Shown piece after piece: positions 1 to 5,268 of a DNA stretch of 5,268 nucleotides. The position numbers and the translations under genes were made by a program. The number at the start of each line of letters is the position of its first letter. Within the stretch, counting starts at the first letter, position 1. The DNA is taken from NCBI GenBank assembly GCA_013812565.1, contig JACCTF010000297.1:1-5268 (forward strand), written 5' to 3'. The notes beneath the pieces were generated by a model that searched no databases, was not told the DNA's origin, and saw only the letters and a list, made by a program, of their open reading frames with translations. Origin of the DNA: Pyrinomonadaceae bacterium. GTDB lineage: Bacteria; Acidobacteriota; Blastocatellia; Pyrinomonadales; Pyrinomonadaceae.

Positions 1-19
1 TTGCAGTGGTTGAAGATTT

Positions 20-1735
20 ATGTCGCAGCCTAAAGATCAGGCGGAACATAGCGCCAAGGCATTTCGTCAAAAGCTTTGGTGGCTCATCGGTGGACGACTC
101 GCCGTGGCGCTGCTGCTGCTCGTCGCCGGGTTGTTGTGGGCACAGGACGCCTGGACTAACGGCGTGCCGGCCGGTTCGCTTAGCGGCACGATGCCCTGCT
201 TGGCGACTGTTATTGTGCTCTCGCTCATCTATGCCGCACTGCTCGGATTCTCTCCTGTGTCACCGCAACTTCAAGTCGGACCACAATTCTTCTTTGATGT
301 TCCACTTACGACGTGGCTTATCTGGGCCACCGGAGATGTTCATTCCCCATACGTTGCCCTCCACATCGTCATCATCTCGCTTGCCAGCATTTATTTCGGG
401 GCACGCGGCGCGCTTGTCACTTCGGTCGGCTGCGCGGCGAGCTATACGTGCGCGATGCTTTTAGTTGCGCTCGGGTGGGTTCCTGACAACGAAGGCATCA
501 ACGCTCAATCTTTGTCGGTGCAGGTGATACAGACCATCGGCTTTAACGATATTGCGTTTTTCATCGTCGGTCTGCTCGCCGCACGCCTCGCCCGCCGTCA
601 GCAGACCGACGTAAAACTGATCGCAGCGACGCACGAGCTGGTGAATCTGCGCGCGCTGCACGAACGCATTGTCGAATCCATCCGTTCGGGCGTGGTCACC
701 ACAGATCTTGATAAGCGCATCTGCACCTTCAACTCCGCTGCTGAAGAGATCACCGGCTACCGCGCAGGAGAAGTGCGCTGGCAACACGTATCGCTTCTCT
801 TCGGCGACATCACAGATAAGATCAAGACCTCTGTGCGTGCAGCGGAAGAAGGGGAAACCAGCCCGCGCTTTGAAGTCGATTCCATCACGGCTGGTGACCT
901 GCGCATACACCTCGGGTTCAGCATCTTTCCGCTCTTTGCCGAAGGCGGCGAAACCACCGGGCTGGTTATAACTTTTCAAGACTTGACCGATATTCGCGCC
1001 CTTGAAGAGACTTCGCGTCGGCAAGATCGCTTGGCGGCGGTGGGCCGTGTGGCGGCGGGCATCGCGCATGAGATACGCAATCCGCTCGCCTCGATGCGCG
1101 GTTCGATTCAGGTGTTGCGCGGCGAGATGAATGGCAACGGCGCGCATGCAGAGTTAATGGAGATCGTGCTGCGCGAATCCGATCGGCTCAATAGCATCAT
1201 CACAGACTTTCTAACATACGCGCGCCCGCGCGCCATTACACTTGCCGAAGTGGACCTGCGCGAGGCGCTTCATGAAACATTCACCTTGCTGCGTCACAGC
1301 CCGGAGATTCGCGCTGGTCATCTGCTTGAAGAAGATGTTCCAGATGACCCGATATATGCGCTGGTCGATGCCGAGCAGCTTCGACAAGTCTTCTGGAATT
1401 TGGCGCGTAATGCTCTTCAAGCAATGCCGGATGGCGGCCGACTGCATGCACAACTTCGACCTATCGCGTACGGGCGGCTACGCATCGTGTTCACAGACAC
1501 CGGGCACGGTATGACGCCTGAACAAGTTGAGCGTCTCTTCGAGCCGTTCACATCCTCGACCACCGGCGGCACCGGCCTTGGCCTTTCCATCGTCTTTCAA
1601 ATCGTTCGCGATCACGGCGGCACAATCATCGCCCGTAGCCGCGAAGGCCACGGCACAACTGTCACGATTGAACTACCAGGAGCCAGGAGCCAGGAGCCGG
1701 AAGTCGGGAGTCAGAATGGACAGGGCGCCGGCTAG
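20..1735 (+). CDS. pilS: PilS-like membrane sensor histidine kinase
   Basis: Sensor kinase of a two-component pair, expected to autophosphorylate on histidine and pass the phosphate to the PilR-like regulator encoded next. The 571-residue product has six hydrophobic stretches near residues 22-42, 56-77, 89-103, 112-128, 131-153 and 174-192, the arrangement known for PilS of type IV pilus systems. A PAS domain follows at about 210-325 (motif FNSAAEEITGY at 237-247). The HisKA H-box is AHEIRNPL with H350. The HATPase has the N-box NLARNALQAM (460-469), G1 DTGHGM (493-498), F-box EPFTS (508-512) and G2 GGTGLGLSI (516-524). All catalytic motifs are intact. ATG 20 is preferred because it precedes the first membrane segment sensibly, although only a weak GAAG lies upstream. 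The natural protein seems to end near TVTIELPG (residue 554). The remaining RSQEPEVGSQNGQGAG is repeat-encoded, read through the heptamer array at 1678-1719. Kinase identity is near certain; the PilS name rests on topology plus the pilR/pilin neighbours. Confidence 0.93.
   Translation: MSQPKDQAEHSAKAFRQKLWWLIGGRLAVALLLLVAGLLWAQDAWTNGVPAGSLSGTMPCLATVIVLSLIYAALLGFSPVSPQLQVGPQFFFDVPLTTWLIWATGDVHSPYVALHIVIISLASIYFGARGALVTSVGCAASYTCAMLLVALGWVPDNEGINAQSLSVQVIQTIGFNDIAFFIVGLLAARLARRQQTDVKLIAATHELVNLRALHERIVESIRSGVVTTDLDKRICTFNSAAEEITGYRAGEVRWQHVSLLFGDITDKIKTSVRAAEEGETSPRFEVDSITAGDLRIHLGFSIFPLFAEGGETTGLVITFQDLTDIRALEETSRRQDRLAAVGRVAAGIAHEIRNPLASMRGSIQVLRGEMNGNGAHAELMEIVLRESDRLNSIITDFLTYARPRAITLAEVDLREALHETFTLLRHSPEIRAGHLLEEDVPDDPIYALVDAEQLRQVFWNLARNALQAMPDGGRLHAQLRPIAYGRLRIVFTDTGHGMTPEQVERLFEPFTSSTTGGTGLGLSIVFQIVRDHGGTIIARSREGHGTTVTIELPGARSQEPEVGSQNGQGAG
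1678..1719 (+). repeat. Left arm: six tandem 7-bp units
   Basis: AGGAGCC at 1678, 1685 and 1692, then the diverged units GGAAGTC (1699), GGGAGTC (1706) and AGAATGG (1713). Because 7 is not a multiple of 3, pilS reads the array in changing phase, giving the peptide ARSQEPEVGSQN at its C-terminus. The last unit contains the ATG (1716) of the four-helix-bundle frame, so the repeat overlaps the 5' ends of both reading frames. Confidence 0.85.
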
Positions 1736-2080
1736 AACTTTTCAAGATTTGATTGTTTGGCAGAAGGCTCACAGATTCGTTTTGTCTATTTATGATTTGA
1801 CTAATAACTTCCCTCAAAAAGAGTTGTATGGCTTAACGTCACAGTTCAGGCGAGCAGCACTTTCGATTCCGGCAAACATCGCCGAAGGATTTAGAAAACA
1901 GGTAGGACAGACAAAGCTCGCTTCATGAACATTGCACAAGGCTTAATTGAAGAATGCCATTACTATCTGATTTTGACCAAAGACCTCGGCGATGCCGACA
2001 CGCATGAGGCGATGTCTTAACTCGAAGAAGTCAGCCAATTACTCAACAGATATTCTGCTTCTATTCTGACTTCTGACTTT
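1716..2080 (+). pseudogene. Four-helix-bundle (S23/IVP-type) protein, frameshifted and interrupted
   Basis: From ATG 1716 the frame reads RTFQDLIVWQKAHRF, IYDLTNNFPQKELYGLTSQ, then RRAALSIPANIAEGFRK, the hallmark first half of the four-helix-bundle family known from 23S rRNA intervening sequences and as stand-alone genes of about 115-125 residues. It then drifts out of phase and stops at 1926-1928. The second half continues in another frame as GRTDKARFMNIAQGLIEECHYY, LILTKDLGDADTHEAMS, with a TAA at 2018-2020, and then LEEVSQLLNRYSASILTSDF. One lost A in the A-run at 1895-1898 explains the shift. TAA is one base from the Leu codon TTA expected there. Two independent lesions argue for a pseudogene rather than programmed frameshifting or a single sequencing error. 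The first 20 bases overlap the pilS end. The function of the intact family is not established. Confidence 0.85.
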
Positions 2081-2088
2081 TGTCTCCT
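2061..2088 (-). repeat. Right arm: inverted 7-bp units
   Basis: CTATTCT, GACTTCT, GACTTTT and GTCTCCT on the + strand are the reverse complements of AGAATAG, AGAAGTC, AAAAGTC and AGGAGAC, matching the last four unit positions of the left arm in mirror order. The arm ends nine bases before the pilR ATG and leaves a pyrimidine-rich stretch where a ribosome binding site would be expected. Confidence 0.75.
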
Positions 2089-2097
2089 TTATTCATT

Positions 2098-3510
<1,413 letters not shown>

Positions 3511-3512
3511 TC

Positions 3513-3615
3513 AAAAGTTCAAAGTTCAAGGTGGACAGCCCATCCAAGCTGCAGAAGATCGTTACACTGCCTGGGCCTTCCGGCATTCGACCTTGAACTT
3601 TGAACCTTGAACTTC
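3513..3615. repeat. REP/MITE-like inverted-repeat element, AAAGTTC heptamers
   Basis: The left arm runs AAAGTTC (3514), AAAGTTC (3521), AAGGT. The right arm 3590-3615 is its mirror (ACCTTGAACTTTGAAC, then CTTGAACTTC). A 16-bp stretch, GTTCAAAGTTCAAGGT at 3517-3532, is perfectly complementary to 3590-3605. The 57-base interior has a small secondary pairing (GCCCA 3538-3542 with TGGGC 3572-3576). It starts two bases after the pilR stop and ends seven bases before the sigma-54 promoter. In RNA it would form a long hairpin at the pilR 3' end and could act as a stability or attenuation element. No coding capacity is seen. Confidence 0.8.
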
Positions 3616-3622
3616 TAATTCG

Positions 3623-3638
3623 TGGCACAACCGTTGCT
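3623..3638 (+). promoter_or_regulatory. Sigma-54 promoter of first pilin gene (-24/-12)
   Basis: TGGCACAACCGTTGCT matches the sigma-54 consensus TGGCAC-N5-TTGCW at every fixed position, with GG at 3624-3625 and GC at 3636-3637 in the required spacing. It lies downstream of the gene for a GAFTGA-containing activator and directly ahead of a pilin gene, as for PilR-controlled pilA promoters. Predicted transcription start is about 3648-3650, one to three bases before the GTG used as start codon. Confidence 0.85.
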
Positions 3639-3650
3639 CAGATCGACGAT

Positions 3651-4112
3651 GTGTTTGAGCTTTTCCCACACGTCAACGCTTCTCGAACGTCGCAGCGCGG
3701 CTTCTCCCTTATTGAACTTTTGATCGTTGTCGCAATCATCGGCATCCTTGCGGCACTATCGATTCCAAACCTTACAAGTTCACGGCAGACGGCAAACTCC
3801 GCGTCTGCGCTCAGTTCGCTGCGGCTGATTCATTCCAGTGAAACTTCCTATCACATATTGAGCGGCAGTTTTGGCGACCTTGCGACGCTTGAGCGTGCCG
3901 GATACATCGCCGATCAGACGCTTCGCAGTGGCACGAAAAGCCATTACCTATTCACTGTCACTCTAGATTCGGACCCCGCCGCAAACTATAAAGCTAAAGC
4001 ACTTCCTGCCACTGATTCAACCTTCCGACGACACTATTTTGTCGATGCCACCGGGGTTGTTCGTTACCAGATGGGGGCTGAAGCATCATCGGCCAGCCCT
4101 TCTGTCGATTAA
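3651..4112 (+). CDS. Type IV pilin-like protein (divergent paralogue)
   Basis: Prepilin with a class III signal: leader of about 17 residues ending SQRG, then cleavage before FSLIELLIVVAIIGILAAL. F1 would be N-methylated and E5, needed for assembly, is present. The hydrophobic helix ends at IPNLTSSRQTANSASALSSLRLIHSSETSYH. The C-terminal part (SGSFGDLATLERAGYI, SGTKSHYLFTVT, RRHYFVDATGVVRYQMG) follows the same order as the downstream pilin, so the two are paralogues. Mature length is about 136 residues. The start is uncertain. TTG 3600 lies in the repeat arm and upstream of the sigma-54 promoter. GTG 3651 is the only remaining in-frame start before the membrane helix and has no Shine-Dalgarno sequence. 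An out-of-frame ATG overlaps it at 3649. It could be a second structural pilin or a minor pilin; the sequence does not decide. Confidence 0.85.
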   Translation: MFELFPHVNASRTSQRGFSLIELLIVVAIIGILAALSIPNLTSSRQTANSASALSSLRLIHSSETSYHILSGSFGDLATLERAGYIADQTLRSGTKSHYLFTVTLDSDPAANYKAKALPATDSTFRRHYFVDATGVVRYQMGAEASSASPSVD

Positions 4113-4178
4113 ACATTTATCTGTTCAGCGCTTACGCTGTTTTCAACCTCCGTTGATCCTTAAACCTCCTGTTTTAGC

Positions 4179-4210
4179 GAGGGCGATTCAAGCGAATCGC
4201 CCTCACTTTT
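4179..4210 (+). terminator. Intrinsic terminator after first pilin
   Basis: A perfect 11-bp stem, GAGGGCGATTC (4179-4189) with GAATCGCCCTC (4194-4204), has a four-base loop AAGC and is followed by ACTTTTGTTTG. It lies 66 bases after the pilin stop and separates the two pilin transcription units. A weaker 5-bp hairpin, CAGCG CTTA CGCTG (4126-4139), followed by TTTT lies just upstream and may contribute. Confidence 0.88.
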
Positions 4211-4627
4211 GTTTGTTCTACGAGGATTTCAGGTAACTATCCTCTAAGGTGTCGATTCACTAGCCGTGGGTGACCCGGAATGCTTGCTATCGAAACCACG
4301 TCTGAACCCTAAAGGGTCGCATCTATTCTGTTACTGCGATCGCTGTAGGGTCTAAAACAAGATAGCGCGGGTGTTCAATAGTGTTACCACCGGACATTAA
4401 ATACAGCCCTTGCAGTGCACATCTAATTCTCAAACATAATCTACCTTCCGTCACATCCCCCGCCTCGTTACCATCGTGCTAACAAAAAGAGTCACCCGCT
4501 GTGTGACGAAAAGTGTTACTCGCCGCCCATTGACAATGACCGACGCTCAACGAACATACGAGATTTTACGCAAAAAACCTTTGATACGGCAGACGGACAG
4601 GAGCTTGAACGCAACTGCTCCAGCATA
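4211..4627 (+). other. Long intergenic region, no gene supported
   Basis: No reading frame with family resemblance or a plausible start is seen here. Local structure includes CGTGG (4263-4267) able to pair with CCACG in the 4297-4301 area, a short hairpin ACCC TAAA GGGT near 4307-4318, and a second AGGGTC near 4347-4352 that could compete with it. GTTAC recurs at 4330, 4383, 4467 and 4515, with its complement at 4233. These may be regulator sites for the sigma-54 promoter that follows. A CATAAT at 4435-4440 has only a poor -35 partner. I can assign nothing firmly. Confidence 0.4.
4489..4522 (+). promoter_or_regulatory. Candidate upstream activator site for pilA promoter
   Basis: GTCAC (4491-4495) and GTGAC (4503-4507) form an inverted repeat with a 7-base spacer, and a related GTGTTACTC follows at 4513-4521. 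Relative to the predicted sigma-54 transcription start near 4654 this lies roughly 130-165 bases upstream, the usual distance for an enhancer bound by an NtrC-family activator. The assignment to PilR is inferred from position only. Confidence 0.3.
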
Positions 4628-4643
4628 TGGCACGGCTCTTGTT
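4628..4643 (+). promoter_or_regulatory. Sigma-54 promoter of major pilin gene (-24/-12)
   Basis: TGGCACGGCTCTTGTT matches TGGCAC-N5-TTGCW except for T in place of C in the -12 GC doublet (4641-4642). The GG at 4629-4630 and the spacing are correct. Predicted start is about 4654, giving an untranslated leader of roughly 109 bases before ATG 4763. A pilin gene downstream and pilR in the same locus support it. Confidence 0.72.
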
Positions 4644-4744
4644 GACTCTCTCAACGACCACATCGCGCCAGAGCGCGGCACATCACCTGAGACAATGCCC
4701 GGCAGCGCGAGAACTACATCTTCAATTACCATCACCCCTCTTTT

Positions 4745-4750
4745 AAGGAG
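4745..4750 (+). promoter_or_regulatory. Shine-Dalgarno sequence of pilA
   Basis: AAGGAG lies 12 bases before ATG 4763. This is a strong core with slightly long spacing. It is the clearest ribosome binding site in the window and fixes the pilA start, in contrast to pilR and the first pilin, which have none visible. Confidence 0.7.
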
Positions 4751-4762
4751 TATCCCTAAGCA

Positions 4763-5268
4763 ATGCAACAGAATACTAAAGGCCAACAAGGCTTCTCGCT
4801 CATCGAGCTTCTCATCGTCGTCGCGATCATCGGCATCATCGCTGCCATCGCCATCCCTAACCTTCTCGCCTCACGTCGCGCCGCCAACGAAGGCTCAGCG
4901 CAGTCATCTATCCGCACCATCCACAGTGCCGAAGCCACCTATCAGGCAACAGTTGGTAACGGTGAGTTTGGAGTTTTGAGCGGAGCCGCTGCATCAACCT
5001 CCTTGCAAGGTCAAAGCCTGGTTGATCCGGTTCTCGCCACCGGTAGGAAGAGTGGCTACAACTTCGCTGTTACACCGGTCACTGCCGTTGCAGGCGTCTC
5101 CTTGGCATCGTTTCACGCCACGGCCGACCCGGTTGTAGACTCTGGCGTTTCAGCTTCCGGCACCCGTATCTTCGGCATGACTGAAGATGGCGTAATGCGC
5201 GGCGGACCCGGCACCACGGCTTATGCCACACGCGCTGCTGTGAACAGTGCCTCCGCCCTCGGCAACTA
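4763..5268 (+). CDS. pilA: Type IV major-type pilin, runs to window edge
   Basis: Structural pilin subunit with a canonical short leader MQQNTKGQQG, prepilin peptidase cleavage before FSLIELLIVVAIIGIIAAIA, N-methylated F1 and E5. The helix continues into IPNLLASRRAANEGSAQSS and IRTIHSAEATYQ, a sequence style common in acidobacterial pilins. The globular part has GNGEFGVLSG, LVDPVLATGRKSGYNFAVT and a C-terminal glycine-rich RIFGMTEDGVMRGGPG segment. No cysteines are present, so there is no C-terminal disulfide loop as in Pseudomonas pilins. In the window 168 codons are read, ending SASALGN, followed by TA. A stop (TAA/TAG) one base beyond the edge is very plausible, making the gene essentially complete with a mature protein of about 158 residues. 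It has its own sigma-54 promoter and ribosome site and follows a terminator, so it is probably monocistronic and strongly expressed. The pilA symbol is by family and context. Confidence 0.92.
   Translation, partial: MQQNTKGQQGFSLIELLIVVAIIGIIAAIAIPNLLASRRAANEGSAQSSIRTIHSAEATYQATVGNGEFGVLSGAAASTSLQGQSLVDPVLATGRKSGYNFAVTPVTAVAGVSLASFHATADPVVDSGVSASGTRIFGMTEDGVMRGGPGTTAYATRAAVNSASALGN

Larger units (their letters stand above)
1678..2088. mobile_element. Heptamer-armed cassette carrying a dead four-helix-bundle gene
   Basis: Seen directly: the left arm (1678-1719) consists of six 7-bp units (AGGAGCC three times, GGAAGTC, GGGAGTC, AGAATGG). The right arm (2061-2088) is, on the opposite strand, AGGAGAC, AAAAGTC, AGAAGTC, AGAATAG. 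Aligned unit by unit, 22 of 28 bases agree, so the arms form an imperfect terminal inverted repeat around a four-helix-bundle pseudogene. The block lies exactly between the last conserved PilS codon and the PilR start, two genes that normally abut. No transposase and no clear target-site duplication are visible, so calling it mobile is an inference. It could be moved in trans, or the arms could be REP-like dispersed repeats that mark integration sites for the gene. Confidence 0.55.

Noticed and set aside
1..33. Possible tail of an upstream gene (LQWLKIYVAA, stop at 31-33) overlapping pilS
   Set aside because: Only eleven codons are visible and cannot be tied to any family, though a short overlap would suit an operon.
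6..464. 152-codon + frame overlapping the pilS start
   Set aside because: Cys/Arg/Ser-rich product with no domain, entirely within the pilS membrane region.
461..1147. 228-codon open frame on - strand
   Set aside because: Antisense shadow of the pilS PAS and HisKA coding region, which has intact motifs on the + strand.
2080..2097. TTG 2080 as start of pilR
   Set aside because: The added residues are repeat-encoded, and ATG 2098 gives the standard receiver N-terminus.
3600..3650. TTG 3600 as start of the first pilin
   Set aside because: It lies inside the repeat arm and upstream of the sigma-54 promoter, so a transcript from that promoter would not contain it.
4330..4350. GCGATCGC palindrome similar to the cyanobacterial HIP1 element
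   Set aside because: A single copy was noticed; HIP1 is defined by abundance, and nothing else here suggests a cyanobacterium.
4410..4440. TTGCAG...CATAAT as a sigma-70 promoter
   Set aside because: The -35 matches only 3 of 6 bases and the spacing is 19, so it is not supportable alone.
4211..4480. Cyclic-di-GMP (GEMM) riboswitch ahead of pilA
   Set aside because: The conserved GEMM core elements are not found, and the region precedes the predicted sigma-54 start.
4530..4562. TTGACA as a sigma-70 -35 element
   Set aside because: No acceptable -10 hexamer at 16-18 bases downstream.
4476..4979. 167-codon open frame on + strand
   Set aside because: Its second half is pilA read in the wrong frame, giving a serine-rich low-complexity peptide, and its first half resembles nothing known.

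Overview
The window reads as a type IV pilus regulation-and-pilin locus, all on the + strand, from a fairly GC-rich Gram-negative bacterium. The pilin style (FSLIELLIVVAIIGI core followed by IPNLLASRRAANEGSA and a TIHSAEATYQ segment), the four-helix-bundle (S23-type) gene remnant and the heptameric dispersed repeats resemble what is common in Acidobacteriota (Blastocatellia-like). That taxonomic call is an inference from style, not from a marker gene.

Layout: (1) 20-1735, a PilS-like sensor histidine kinase with six predicted membrane segments, a PAS domain and HisKA/HATPase domains. (2) 1678-2088, a ~411 bp cassette: a degenerate four-helix-bundle gene (one frameshift, one in-frame stop) between imperfect inverted arms built of 7-bp units. 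The cassette sits exactly at the pilS/pilR junction, supplies the last ~17 codons of pilS, and ends 9 bases before the pilR ATG. (3) 2098-3510, a complete PilR-like sigma-54 response regulator (receiver, AAA+ with GAFTGA, Fis-type HTH). (4) 3513-3615, a second inverted-repeat element of a different 7-bp family (AAAGTTC/AAGGTTC) directly after the pilR stop. (5) 3623-3638, a consensus-perfect sigma-54 promoter, immediately followed by a divergent pilin-like gene (best start GTG 3651, end 4112). (6) 4179-4210, a strong intrinsic terminator. (7) About 420 bases without a supportable gene. (8) 4628-4643, a near-perfect sigma-54 promoter, then a Shine-Dalgarno sequence and a canonical major-type pilin from 4763 to the window edge, where only the last base of its probable stop codon appears to be missing.

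How it fits together: PilS would sense a membrane or pilin-related signal and phosphorylate PilR at D52. PilR would then activate RNA polymerase-sigma-54 at the two -24/-12 promoters, each of which lies ahead of a pilin gene. The two pilins are paralogous but appear to be independent transcription units separated by the terminator.

Most worth a second look: two different heptamer-armed elements at consecutive gene junctions of one operon; the remodelled end of pilS and beginning of pilR; and the predicted almost leaderless transcript of the first pilin. I see no evidence of a wholly new system. No tRNA, rRNA or CRISPR is visible.
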